IMG/VR virus record: IMGVR_UViG_3300021091_000089
Coordinates: 1-55,977 of that record
Length of the DNA: 55,977 nucleotides
Strand: one strand, 5' to 3'
Source: a virus
Position 1 is the first letter of the stretch, and each line of letters opens with the position of its first letter. The translations under genes and the position numbers were made by a program. The notes under the pieces are model-generated. The model ran no database searches and had not been told where the DNA came from. It worked only from the letters and a program-made list of their open reading frames with translations. Positions 49,270-55,977 of this stretch are shown here, piece after piece.

Positions 49270-49872
49270 ATGGACTACAGTCAATACCCCACAAACCGCG
49301 CCGATGCCAAGGCTATTGGTGCTAAGTACTACTTCACGGGCGAACCTTGCAAACACGGGCACATAGCCTTAAGGAAGACAAAAGGGTCGTGCGTTGAGTG
49401 TTTAAAAGTTGAATGGCAACAAGCAGCCGAAAAACGCGCCGACTACTTTGTGCAGTACAACAAACGCGAAGACGTTAAAGACCGTAAACACGATTGGTAT
49501 CAGGACAATAAAGAACAAGTTATTGCCGCAGCATCAACACGGCCTCAACATGTAAAGCGGCAATACCAAACAGCTTGGAAAGAGCGAAATGTATTGTGGG
49601 TTCGGGCCGACACAAAGGCGCGTCGAAGAAAACACCGGCAGGCTACACCTCCTTGGTTAACAAGAAAGCAAAAGTCTGAGATACGACAGATTTACCAAAT
49701 AGCCATAACCATGTCTAAAACCACGGGGGAGCAGTACGTTGTAGACCATATCGTACCTTTACGTTCGGATGCGGTTTGTGGTCTGCACGTCCCTTGGAAC
49801 CTGCGGGTAATGACCCAAGAAGAAAACTTGAAGAAGTCAAACAAGCTTCTTGACTCCCCCCAAAATACCTGA
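49270..49872 (+). CDS. Free-standing HNH endonuclease (homing type)
   Basis: I use ATG 49270 with AAAGGAG upstream, giving 200 aa. A start 19 codons earlier would overlap the promoter. The protein has a Cys/His-rich N-terminus (GEPCKHGHIALRKTKGSCVECL), a basic coiled linker, and the HNH core YVVDHIVPLRSDAVCGLH (Asp159, His160), NLRVMTQEENLKKSNK (Asn177, Asn186). Such enzymes cut one strand and spread between phages near essential genes. Insertion between capsid and the next structural gene, with its own promoter and behind a terminator, fits a mobile moron. The 98 bases after it hold no supported gene. Confidence 0.9.
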   Translation: MDYSQYPTNRADAKAIGAKYYFTGEPCKHGHIALRKTKGSCVECLKVEWQQAAEKRADYFVQYNKREDVKDRKHDWYQDNKEQVIAAASTRPQHVKRQYQTAWKERNVLWVRADTKARRRKHRQATPPWLTRKQKSEIRQIYQIAITMSKTTGEQYVVDHIVPLRSDAVCGLHVPWNLRVMTQEENLKKSNKLLDSPQNT

Positions 49873-49970
49873 TACAAAGAGAAAACCAAGAAACCCACCC
49901 ATGCAGACTGGCTTGGCAGACTTAGTAGAGACTGTATGGGGATGTGCTACTACACGAAAGGACTATCGTC

Positions 49971-50510
49971 ATGGCACGTACTACTTTTCAGGGGCCAGTG
50001 CGGTCCCTTGGCGGCGTTTATCAACAAGGTGCGGATTCAGTTGTAGCAATTACTTCCAGCACTACACTTACTCCAGAAGAACACGGCGGACGGATTATTT
50101 CCGTTGGCGGCACGTTGGCGTCAAATCTTACTTTGACACTGCCAACAATTAATACCACGGCTAACGCTGCTTCTGCTGGCCCGGGGCCAGATCCTAATAC
50201 GCTGAACAATCAAGGCGTGGTCTACACCATCTGGATTCCTACCACAATTGCAACCTCATCGTTGAAGATTGGAACTGATGGAACAGACAAATATGTTGGT
50301 TCTGTGCTTTCAATAGATACCGATTCATCAGATGCTGCTCGTGGTTTTGTTTCAGGTGCTACAAATGACTTTATTAACTTTAACGGTGGCACCACTGGCG
50401 GTATTGCTGGGACATGGGTGCAGATTTTTGCCATAGCCGCATTAAAGTACATGGTTACCGGCGTAGCACTTGGATCAGGAACTGTAGCAACTCCGTTTGC
50501 TGACTCCTGA
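49971..50510 (+). CDS. Virion structural protein (179 aa)
   Basis: I start at ATG 49971 (AAAGGA upstream), not 9 codons earlier. The product is Thr/Gly/Ser-rich and beta (TFQGPVRSLGGVYQQGADSV, TSSTTLTPEEHGGRIISVGG, NFNGGTTGGIAGTWVQIFAI). It resembles decoration or tail-fibre-base proteins. It is the first gene after the HNH insertion, and promoter sequences in the 49873-49970 gap are not obvious, so it may depend on the HNH promoter. Confidence 0.6.
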   Translation: MARTTFQGPVRSLGGVYQQGADSVVAITSSTTLTPEEHGGRIISVGGTLASNLTLTLPTINTTANAASAGPGPDPNTLNNQGVVYTIWIPTTIATSSLKIGTDGTDKYVGSVLSIDTDSSDAARGFVSGATNDFINFNGGTTGGIAGTWVQIFAIAALKYMVTGVALGSGTVATPFADS

Positions 50511-50523
50511 TTAGGAGGCCAAC

Positions 50524-50829
50524 ATGGCTATGCAAACTGATGTACAGGCCAGTGTACCAATCACTGGTGATGGGTTATTTACTGACCAAGCGGCGAACAA
50601 CCTTGGCAGGACTCGGGTAAAAAGCATCTACATTGTGCCGGGGGGTTCAGCAGGAAGCGTGGTGTTTAAAGATGGCGGTTCAGGCGGTACAACCGTTATG
50701 ACTGTAAACACTGTTGCTTCCGCAATCCAACCAACGTATATACTGATGCCCGGTCAAGGTGTTTTGTTTACAACAAACGTCTATGCGGATGTGACAAACA
50801 TTGGTTCTGTCACAATTTTCTATGGCTAA
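50524..50829 (+). CDS. Small virion beta protein (101 aa)
   Basis: ATG 50524 follows AGGAGG. The beta-rich, Gly/Thr-rich product (KSIYIVPGGSAGSVVFKDGG, TVASAIQPTYILMPGQGVLF) may be a decoration or head component. Its end overlaps the DUF6321-like gene by 8 bases. No enzyme motif. Confidence 0.6.
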   Translation: MAMQTDVQASVPITGDGLFTDQAANNLGRTRVKSIYIVPGGSAGSVVFKDGGSGGTTVMTVNTVASAIQPTYILMPGQGVLFTTNVYADVTNIGSVTIFYG

Positions 50830-51109
50830 GTCAAAGGGCATGGGTATAAATACTTCTGTGAAGTCGGGCAATTTTCGCCCGACCAAGCAGGGTGCCGGTA
50901 TGACTGAGAAAGGTGTAGCTGCCTATCGTCGTGCTAATCCCGGCTCTAAACTTTCAACCGCTGTCACAGAAGATAAACCTACAGGCAAACGTGCTGCTAG
51001 GCGTAAGTCTTTCTGTGCTCGTTCACTAGGCCAGATGAAGAAATTTCCCGAGGCCGCAAAAGATCCCAACAGCCGCATTCGACAGGCTAGAAAAAGGTGG
51101 AAGTGCTAA
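50822..51109 (+). CDS. DUF6321-like basic virion protein
   Basis: I take ATG 50822 inside the end of the previous gene. The 95-aa product is highly basic and follows the DUF6321 pattern GMTEKGVAAYRRANPGSKLS, TGKRAARRKSFCARSLGQ and RQARKRWKC. The conserved Cys in SFCAR and the final KWxC-like Cys suggest a fold held by metal or disulphide. Proteins of this family occur in phage structural regions and may bind packaged DNA, which is not proven. Confidence 0.75.
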   Translation: MAKSKGMGINTSVKSGNFRPTKQGAGMTEKGVAAYRRANPGSKLSTAVTEDKPTGKRAARRKSFCARSLGQMKKFPEAAKDPNSRIRQARKRWKC

Positions 51110-51358
51110 ATGGAACTGATTAACTTTTTCTGGAACGGAGTTCTTACTTTGGCAGCGGCATTTTTTGCGCTGGTTAGCTATATGGCACAAGAAAAATTTA
51201 AAAAACTAGAACAGCTTGAACAAAGGCTTAACGACACTCGTGTGGAGGTAGCTCGTGATCACGTCACTAAAGAAGAAGTTCAACGCATTACTGAACACAT
51301 TGACGCAAGGTTTAACCGCCTTGAAGAGAAAATTGACCGACTTATTTCAAAGGGGTAA
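51110..51358 (+). CDS. Membrane-anchored coiled-coil protein (82 aa)
   Basis: ATG 51110 abuts the previous stop. One membrane helix (LINFFWNGVLTLAAAFFALV) is followed by a coiled coil (KFKKLEQLEQRLNDTRVEVA, FNRLEEKIDRLI). The layout resembles phage i-spanins or membrane accessory proteins, but it lies far from the lysis genes. It might instead be a small virion membrane protein. Role undecided. Confidence 0.6.
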   Translation: MELINFFWNGVLTLAAAFFALVSYMAQEKFKKLEQLEQRLNDTRVEVARDHVTKEEVQRITEHIDARFNRLEEKIDRLISKG

Positions 51359-51363
51359 ATAAA

Positions 51364-51522
51364 ATGCCAATTAACATCGTTCCAAAAACAGGCCCTGATA
51401 AAGACAAGCCCGTTGACGCCAAAGGAAAACCTGTAAAGAAAGCTAAAGGCGGTATGGTCTCAGCATCGAAAAGAGCTGATGGTATTGCCAAAAAAGGTAA
51501 GACAAGAGGGAAGATCTGCTAA
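51364..51522 (+). CDS. Small basic peptide with SKRADG motif (52 aa)
   Basis: ATG 51364 has GGGGTAAATAAA before it and its stop overlaps the next start (TAATG). The sequence is Lys-rich (VDAKGKPVKKAKGGMVSASK) and ends SKRADGIAKKGKTRGKIC. The tail matches that of the 52185 gene product (SKRADGVAVKGKTKGR). Probably a DNA- or RNA-compacting virion peptide. Confidence 0.65.
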   Translation: MPINIVPKTGPDKDKPVDAKGKPVKKAKGGMVSASKRADGIAKKGKTRGKIC

Positions 51523-52181
51523 TGTACTTAACCAGCAATATTCCGTACTTCAAATGCTGGGTAAGGAAAGAGTTTACAAATGGACACCAAAACTACCACG
51601 GGGAATACATACACGGGCTGGCAGTCGCAGTCACGACTATTCCTGATCGGTGCCTTGGGTTCCAAATTATTTTCACAGGGTGTGAAGCAGAAGGTGAGCC
51701 AAACCCCCACGGCGGGGCTATGTGGGCCAGGATGCCGATCACTGCTCTTGTGGGTGATATACCCCTTCAAGAGTGGCCTGAGCGGATGGAGACTCACCTG
51801 GCGCAGCCTTGGGACTGTAGCTCGTACAACCACGGGATCGTTAAGATCCAAAGAGCGCAACCTTCTCCTTGGTTATGCAAGATCAACAATGAATTTCATA
51901 CAGGGCGTTATCTGTTCACGGTGGACTATGCTGAGAGTGATGTTGCAGAAGACCCATCTCAGCACAAACAAAGTCATGTACTTATATTGACTGACGCAGG
52001 AAAATGGACGGGAAATGTAGTGGCGTTACCTAACAATCGAGTGCGAGTTACCAGCCCGGCCTATTGGGTCACTGGAGAAGGAGCACCTGATTTTAGACCG
52101 AGCCAATGGATTCATTGTGCAGAGCAGGACGATTCGTACATGGACCCCGAGGTGACTTTTAACAACTTGTATAAGGAGTAA
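51522..52181 (+). CDS. Conserved-looking virion protein (219 aa)
   Basis: It is coupled to the preceding gene by TAATG. A beta-rich protein with aromatic patches (KCWVRKEFTNGHQNYHGEYI, GLAVAVTTIPDRCLGFQIIF, AMWARMPITALVGDIPLQEW). No family is recognised. It lies among small basic virion peptides and is followed by AAGGAG for the next gene. A structural role is inferred from position. Confidence 0.6.
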   Translation: MYLTSNIPYFKCWVRKEFTNGHQNYHGEYIHGLAVAVTTIPDRCLGFQIIFTGCEAEGEPNPHGGAMWARMPITALVGDIPLQEWPERMETHLAQPWDCSSYNHGIVKIQRAQPSPWLCKINNEFHTGRYLFTVDYAESDVAEDPSQHKQSHVLILTDAGKWTGNVVALPNNRVRVTSPAYWVTGEGAPDFRPSQWIHCAEQDDSYMDPEVTFNNLYKE

Positions 52182-52184
52182 GTG

Positions 52185-52412
52185 ATGAAATCAAAAATGA
52201 TGGCTGGCGGTGGTATGGCTAAAATGGGTATGGGCGGCGGTGTGAAAGCCAAAATGGGTGTTTCTAAGATGAGCGCAGTAAAAACTGGTAAACCTGCTAT
52301 GGGTAGTGCTTCCAAGCGTGCTGATGGGGTTGCTGTAAAAGGCAAAACCAAGGGTAGGATGTTGGCTGGTGGTGGTAAAGCCAAGATGATGCGTAGCGGC
52401 GGAGCGTGCTAA
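52185..52412 (+). CDS. Met/Gly/Lys-rich basic peptide with SKRADG motif (75 aa)
   Basis: ATG 52185 is placed after AAGGAG with better spacing than GTG 52182. The peptide (MKSKMMAGGGMAKMGMGGGV) continues with GSASKRADGVAVKGKTKGR and ends AKMMRSGGAC. Low-complexity Gly-Met-Lys composition argues for a disordered, nucleic-acid-associated virion component. It shares its motif and C-terminal Cys with the 51364 gene. Confidence 0.65.
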   Translation: MKSKMMAGGGMAKMGMGGGVKAKMGVSKMSAVKTGKPAMGSASKRADGVAVKGKTKGRMLAGGGKAKMMRSGGAC

Positions 52413-52691
52413 ATGATTGCCTCGCGCGGGATGGGTGCTATCCGCAAATCCAAGATGCCTAAGGCTAAAAAGGGTAAGCGGAAAGACGGCGATACTTTTA
52501 CGATGTTTAAAGAGGGTGGTCAGTCTCGCGTCAATCAATCTGGCAATTACACGAAGCCAGAGCTACGCAAGAGGATCTTTAACCAAGTAAAAGCCGCCGC
52601 TACACACGGCACGGGTGCAGGCCAATGGTCGGCCCGTAAGGCTCAGCTAGTCGCCAAGAAGTACAAAGCTGCTGGTGGTGGCTACAAGTGA
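52413..52691 (+). CDS. Basic virion protein (92 aa), conserved phage type
   Basis: It starts directly after the previous stop. A Lys-rich N-terminus (RKSKMPKAKKGKRKDGDTFT) leads into SGNYTKPELRKRIFNQVKAA and GAGQWSARKAQLVAKKYKAA, a helix-turn pattern that I recall from many marine phages (possibly DUF5872, not certain). It may be a DNA-binding structural protein. It ends at a GTGA overlap with the next gene. Confidence 0.65.
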   Translation: MIASRGMGAIRKSKMPKAKKGKRKDGDTFTMFKEGGQSRVNQSGNYTKPELRKRIFNQVKAAATHGTGAGQWSARKAQLVAKKYKAAGGGYK

Positions 52692-52921
52692 AAGCTCCAC
52701 AACAAAGCCTTAAAGATTGGGGGGCGCAGAAATGGAGGACCAAGAGTGGTAAGAAATCTTCCGTTACAGGCGAGCGTTATTTACCAGAGAAAGCGATCCA
52801 ATCTCTATCTCCAGCAGAGTATGCAGCGACGACGCGAGCTAAAAGAGCTGGTAAAGCTAGTGGAAAGCAATTCGTTAAACAACCCAAATCAATCGCAGCA
52901 AAGACAAAGGGATTTCGATAA
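52688..52921 (+). CDS. Basic virion protein (77 aa), conserved phage type
   Basis: GTG 52688 overlaps the previous stop. The sequence SLKDWGAQKWRTKSGKKSSV, ERYLPEKAIQSLSPAEYAAT and QPKSIAAKTKGF is of a kind recurrent in phages next to the preceding type. It is nearly all basic and helical, likely compacting DNA or contacting capsid. The gene ends in a TAATG overlap. Confidence 0.65.
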   Translation: MKAPQQSLKDWGAQKWRTKSGKKSSVTGERYLPEKAIQSLSPAEYAATTRAKRAGKASGKQFVKQPKSIAAKTKGFR

Positions 52922-53181
52922 TGGCTAAACCGTTTCCAGACTTAAACAAAGACGGCGAAGTAACAAAAGCAGATGTGCTTATGGGCCGAGGTGTTATAGG
53001 TAAAAAGAAGGGCGGTTGGATTTCCAAGGCCATAAAGAAGCCCGGTGCCCTGCGTCAGTCTCTTGGCGTTAAAAAGGGTGAGAAGATTCCCGCTGGCAAA
53101 CTAGCTGCTGCCGCTAAGAAGCCCGGTAAGATGGGTCAGAGAGCGCGGTTAGCACAGACTTTAAAGGGGTTTAAGAAGTGA
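52921..53181 (+). CDS. EF-hand-like motif fused to basic tail (86 aa)
   Basis: The opening PDLNKDGEVTKADVL has Asp, Asn, Asp, Glu and Asp at the spacing of an EF-hand/dockerin calcium loop. The remainder (GWISKAIKKPGALRQSLGVK, KIPAGKLAAAAKKPGKMGQR) is basic and recurrent in phages. A calcium-sensitive switch during assembly or entry is possible, but one loop only is present. It overlaps the next gene by GTGA. Confidence 0.65.
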   Translation: MAKPFPDLNKDGEVTKADVLMGRGVIGKKKGGWISKAIKKPGALRQSLGVKKGEKIPAGKLAAAAKKPGKMGQRARLAQTLKGFKK

Positions 53182-53930
53182 CTACTTCCGGCTCAGCCAG
53201 CTTTAATCTTGACCTTAACGATATTGTCGAAGAGGCATACGAGAGAGTTGGCATTGAGGTACGCACAGGCTATGAGCACAGGACTGCACGGCGCAGTTTG
53301 AATTTGTTGTTTGCCGATTGGGCAAACCGGGGCATCAACCTGTGGACGATTGAGCAGGGGTCGCTCAATTTAACGCAAGGCGAGCCTACGTATGCGCTAC
53401 CCGTAGATACGGTAGACCTTTTAGAGCATGTCATTCGTACCGGCGCAGGCGATATTTCAACCCAGGCAGACCTGACAATCACGCGTATTAGTGTTTCTAC
53501 TTACGCCACAATCCCAAATAAACTTTCGCAAGGTCGACCTATTCAGGTCTGGATCAATCGGCAGACAGGGGCGGAATACCCCCCTGGAGGGCGTCCAGCA
53601 GGCACAAACCCCGCTACAGGTATCTTACCCCCCAACATCAACGTCTGGCCCACCCCAGACGGCTCACAGCCCTACCAATTCGTCTACTGGCGTATGCGGC
53701 GCATCCAAGATGCTGGCGGTGGCGTGAACACCCAAGACATTCCTTTTCGGTTTTTACCCTGTCTGGTGGCAGGATTGTCGTATTACTTGGCGCTCAAAGT
53801 CCCAGAGGCGTACAACCGGTTGGCTGATTTAAAAGTCATGTACGACGAGGCTTGGGAACTGGCTGCGTCTGAAGATCGTGAAAAAGCGCCGGATCGGTTG
53901 GTGCCACGTCGGATGTATATCAGCGGCTGA
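53178..53930 (+). CDS. Head-tail adaptor, P22 gp4-like
   Basis: This 250-aa protein, starting at GTG 53178, has NDIVEEAYERVGIEVRTGYE and HRTARRSLNLLFADWANRGI, followed by ADLTITRISVSTYATIPNKL, and a Pro-rich turn (YPPGGRPAGTNPATGILPPN). This N-terminal helix pair plus beta layout resembles P22 gp4 (tail accessory factor) which closes the portal. It ends LVPRRMYISG. The confidence is limited because the family is fast-evolving. Confidence 0.7.
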   Translation: MTTSGSASFNLDLNDIVEEAYERVGIEVRTGYEHRTARRSLNLLFADWANRGINLWTIEQGSLNLTQGEPTYALPVDTVDLLEHVIRTGAGDISTQADLTITRISVSTYATIPNKLSQGRPIQVWINRQTGAEYPPGGRPAGTNPATGILPPNINVWPTPDGSQPYQFVYWRMRRIQDAGGGVNTQDIPFRFLPCLVAGLSYYLALKVPEAYNRLADLKVMYDEAWELAASEDREKAPDRLVPRRMYISG

Positions 53931-53931
53931 C

Positions 53932-54324
53932 ATGAGTAACAGATTTGCTTCCGGTAAAAATGCGATTGCGCAGTGTGATCGCTGCAACTTTCGTTTTCCG
54001 CTAAAAGAATTAACCACAATAACGGTCAAAACTAAAAACGTAAACTTGTTGGTTTGCAGTGAGTGCTGGGACCCAGACCACCCACAGTTACAGTTAGGAA
54101 TGTATCCGGTTTCAGACCCACAGGCTTTACGTAACCCCAGACCTGACTCAAACAGCTACATCACTTCTGGTGTAAACGTAGACGGAAACCCGTCTGGTGG
54201 TAGTAGAATCTTCCAATGGGGTTATGCTCCTGTAGGCGGTGCGAGAGCTAACGCTGACGGGCTTACACCGAACAATCTGGCGCTGGGCGTAACGCTTGGC
54301 ACTGTAACCGTAACAACTTCATAG
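53932..54324 (+). CDS. Zinc-ribbon virion protein (130 aa)
   Basis: I use ATG 53932, one base after the adaptor stop, rather than a start inside it. Cys15, Cys18, Cys42 and Cys45 (QCDRCNF and VCSECWDPDH) form a zinc-ribbon layout, followed by a Gly/Asn-rich tail with GGSRIFQWGYAPVGG. Such proteins lie beside adaptor genes in podoviruses. It may be a neck component. Function unconfirmed. Confidence 0.65.
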   Translation: MSNRFASGKNAIAQCDRCNFRFPLKELTTITVKTKNVNLLVCSECWDPDHPQLQLGMYPVSDPQALRNPRPDSNSYITSGVNVDGNPSGGSRIFQWGYAPVGGARANADGLTPNNLALGVTLGTVTVTTS

Positions 54325-54333
54325 GAGTAAATC

Positions 54334-54501
54334 ATGGCAGACAAAAAAGCAATGCAAGCACTTAAAGAGCATGCCAATAAACCCGCTGGTGAGGCTCATA
54401 AAGGCCTGAAAAAAGGGGGCAAGACCAACCTCGACATGAAGAAGTACGGGCGTGGTATGGCTAAGGTGATGAACCAGCGGTCTTCCTCAAGGGGACGATA
54501 A
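54334..54501 (+). CDS. Small basic peptide (55 aa)
   Basis: ATG 54334 follows AGGAG. Product (MADKKAMQALKEHANKPAGE, HKGLKKGGKTNLDMKKYGRG, then MAKVMNQRSSSRGR) is strongly basic and helical. The YGRGMAKVMNQRSS end is shared with peptides in other phages in my recollection. Likely DNA-binding structural peptide. It is coupled by TAATG. Confidence 0.65.
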   Translation: MADKKAMQALKEHANKPAGEAHKGLKKGGKTNLDMKKYGRGMAKVMNQRSSSRGR

Positions 54502-54764
54502 TGGCTAAGTACAGCATGAAAGTTAAGGGTAAAGAGATTGGCCCTGCTGAAATCTATGCGCCTCCGCACACGATGAAAGGCACGCCTACCACTGTGAAGA
54601 CATATCAGACCACAGAAAGCGGCCCTGAGATAGTCAAGAAAATGAATATGTCGGTGGGTAACATCAACCGGTTTGAGCCGCCTATCAATCCCTATGGGGT
54701 TGGTGAGATGCGTGGGTATGGTGCTGCTATTAAGGGCCGTAAGATCAGCGGGAAGATGGGATGA
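54501..54764 (+). CDS. Small structural protein (87 aa)
   Basis: ATG 54501 overlaps the previous stop. The product has a beta start (MAKYSMKVKGKEIGPAEIYA), a Pro/Thr central part and a Gly/Arg-rich end (GMRGYGAAIKGRK pattern). Role unknown, transcribed with the neck genes. Confidence 0.55.
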   Translation: MAKYSMKVKGKEIGPAEIYAPPHTMKGTPTTVKTYQTTESGPEIVKKMNMSVGNINRFEPPINPYGVGEMRGYGAAIKGRKISGKMG

Positions 54765-55420
54765 ACTTAACGACGCTTCGCGCCACTATTCGGGCTTATG
54801 CTGAGAATGACTTCCCACAGACTGTGGGCAGTGGTGGTTTAACGTCTGACCAACAAGTTGATACCTTTATTCGTCAGGCTGAAGAGCGTATTTTTAATAG
54901 CGTTCAGTTTCCCAATTTTCGCAAGAACCAGACGGGCAACACGACAGCAGATAACAAGTATCTTGGGACGCCGGTAGACTTTTTGGCGCCCTATTCTCTG
55001 GCAGTTATTCTGCCCACTGGGGAGTACGAGTATCTGTTAAACAAGGATGTGAACTACATCAGAGCGGCTTTCCCAAGTCCAACATACAAAGCGGCGCCTA
55101 AGTACTACGCCATATTTGATGACAACACGTTTATCCTTGGGCCAACACCGAACCTGAACTATTCGATGGAGCTGCATTACTTCTATTACCCTGAGTCCAT
55201 TACGACTGCTAACACGACTTGGCTGGGCGATAACTTCGATATGACCCTACTCTACGGTGCGTTGTCTGAGGCTGCGGCATTTATGAAGGCTGAACAAGAT
55301 GTTATTGCCAACTACGCTAAACGGTACGAAGAGGCGATGATTCTGGCTAAGCGCATGGGTGATGGCATGGAGCGCAGGGACGCTTACAGGTCTGGTCAGG
55401 TCAGAATGACGGTGAACTAA
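54761..55420 (+). CDS. Head-tail connector/neck protein candidate (219 aa)
   Basis: Overlaps the previous gene by ATGA. TTLRATIRAYAENDFPQTVG, FIRQAEERIFNSVQFPNFRK, and a C-terminal helical piece (LLYGALSEAAAFMKAEQDVI) suggest a gp6/tail-accessory type connector fold (mixed helices around a beta core). It follows the P22 gp4-like gene, so a neck or tail completion role is likely. Exact family is not assigned. Confidence 0.6.
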   Translation: MNLTTLRATIRAYAENDFPQTVGSGGLTSDQQVDTFIRQAEERIFNSVQFPNFRKNQTGNTTADNKYLGTPVDFLAPYSLAVILPTGEYEYLLNKDVNYIRAAFPSPTYKAAPKYYAIFDDNTFILGPTPNLNYSMELHYFYYPESITTANTTWLGDNFDMTLLYGALSEAAAFMKAEQDVIANYAKRYEEAMILAKRMGDGMERRDAYRSGQVRMTVN

Positions 55421-55421
55421 A

Positions 55422-55853
55422 GTGTCATTTACAGGCAATTATGTTTGCAATTCCTTTCTTTCTGGCTCCTTTGACGGGGATTTTGATTTTGGCCCAGGCA
55501 CAGCAGATGTCTACAAGCTTGCTCTGTACACTAATGCGGCGACCCTAAATGCAGAAACGGCTGTCTACACCACCGATGGGGAAGTCGTTGCCTCTGGATA
55601 CACGGAAGGCGGTCCTGTTATTACCCCGACGAAAGGTATCGGGAACATATCGACTTCGGGCGGTACAGCCTTTGTCACCTTTGCCAACGTCACCGTGTCT
55701 GCTGCTTTCACGGCCCGTGGTGCGCTGATTTATAAGGTAGGTGGGGCAGCGATCTGCGTATTAGATTTTGGTGCCGATAGAACTTCAGTAGTGAGTTTTC
55801 AAGTGACCTTCCCCGCAGCCACCGTAACAGATGCGTTGATAAGGATCTCTTAA
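55422..55853 (+). CDS. Virion beta protein (143 aa)
   Basis: GTG 55422 is preceded by ACTAA with little ribosome site, so coupling to the previous stop is probable. The product (FLSGSFDGDFDFGPGTADVY, AETAVYTTDGEVVASGYTEG, VTPAATVTDALIRIS type end) is beta-rich with features of small tail or fibre-associated proteins. Role unknown. Confidence 0.55.
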   Translation: MSFTGNYVCNSFLSGSFDGDFDFGPGTADVYKLALYTNAATLNAETAVYTTDGEVVASGYTEGGPVITPTKGIGNISTSGGTAFVTFANVTVSAAFTARGALIYKVGGAAICVLDFGADRTSVVSFQVTFPAATVTDALIRIS

Positions 55854-55977
55854 TGTTCACCTCCTTTCACTCAGACCCACCTACAGTAGTGATTGCGCCT
55901 ATTCCTCCTAAGGAAGAAATCTGGGTAGCCGCTGAAGAAATCGAGATGAAAGGCGAGCTAAACGCTGGTCTGGATGT
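55853..55977 (+). CDS. Right-truncated tail-region gene, N-terminal 41 residues
   Basis: ATG 55853 is part of a TAATG overlap and the frame is open to the right edge. The visible start is MFTSFHSDPPTVVIAPIPPK followed by an acidic helical stretch (EEIWVAAEEIEMKGELNAGL). Nothing can be said about function. It should continue into the sequence missing before the holin at the left edge. Confidence 0.6.
   Translation, partial: MFTSFHSDPPTVVIAPIPPKEEIWVAAEEIEMKGELNAGLD

Noticed and set aside
49850-50152. Plus-strand 100-aa frame after the HNH gene
   Set aside because: It overlaps the start of the better-supported 49971 gene and has no clear ribosome site or protein-like composition.

Overview
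The window reads as the larger part of a double-stranded DNA tailed-phage genome of podovirus type (P22-like portal and tail-hub logic, no tape-measure or tail-tube gene). The host is not identifiable from the sequence. The gene set, including Met/Lys/Gly-rich basic virion peptides, a giant polyvalent protein and a phage GroES-like protein, recalls phages of aquatic Gram-negative bacteria. I saw no integrase, phage RNA polymerase, tRNA, rRNA or CRISPR array. Genes are tightly packed, with many ATGA, GTGA and TAATG overlaps.

Layout. (1) 1-17854, plus strand: lysis (holin C-terminus, M15 endolysin), a P22 gp10-like beta-rich protein, a jelly-roll appendage protein, a 58-aa DUF4214-like protein, then four successive large proteins (1140, 343, 551 and 2721 aa) that look like internal/ejected virion proteins. 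The last is a polyvalent protein with an HExxH peptidase motif. A terminator at 17933-17962 separates it from the convergent minus-strand block. (2) 40532 down to 17962, minus strand: the early and replication block. In transcription order it has many small proteins, a repeat-rich regulatory or origin-like segment (38.5-40.6 kb), a PNKP-like phosphatase, a zinc-knuckle repeat protein, an M28/M20-like peptidase, a MoxR/CobS-type AAA+ ATPase with a CobT-like VWA protein and a conserved partner, two regulators, a tandem set of small paralogues, DUF3310, VRR-NUC nuclease, family A DNA polymerase, a small metallopeptidase, a RecB/Cas4-like Fe-S nuclease, an SNF2 helicase, an SSB candidate and an AEP-primase/helicase fusion. 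(3) 40574-41019: divergent control region with candidate promoters and an insulating terminator. (4) 41020-55977, plus strand: TerS, TerL, portal, GroES-like protein, scaffold candidate, capsid proteins, a free-standing HNH endonuclease with its own promoter behind the capsid terminator, then structural and small basic proteins, a P22 gp4-like adaptor and tail genes, running off the right edge.

The late plus-strand block at the right edge and the one at the left edge are probably the same transcription unit, with the contig opened inside it. The two end genes do not join into a convincing holin, so some sequence seems to be missing between the ends. Replication proteins are transcribed leftward and packaging, virion and lysis genes rightward from the control region near 40.6-41.0 kb.

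The strongest candidates for something undescribed are a five-copy perfect 9-3-9 palindrome (38.5-40.6 kb), the adjacent iteron-like repeats around a 40-bp all-A/T inverted repeat core (39.25-39.56 kb), the AAA+/VWA/metallopeptidase operon (30.3-34.0 kb), the family of basic virion peptides (50.8-54.5 kb), and several membrane microproteins of 22-48 aa.
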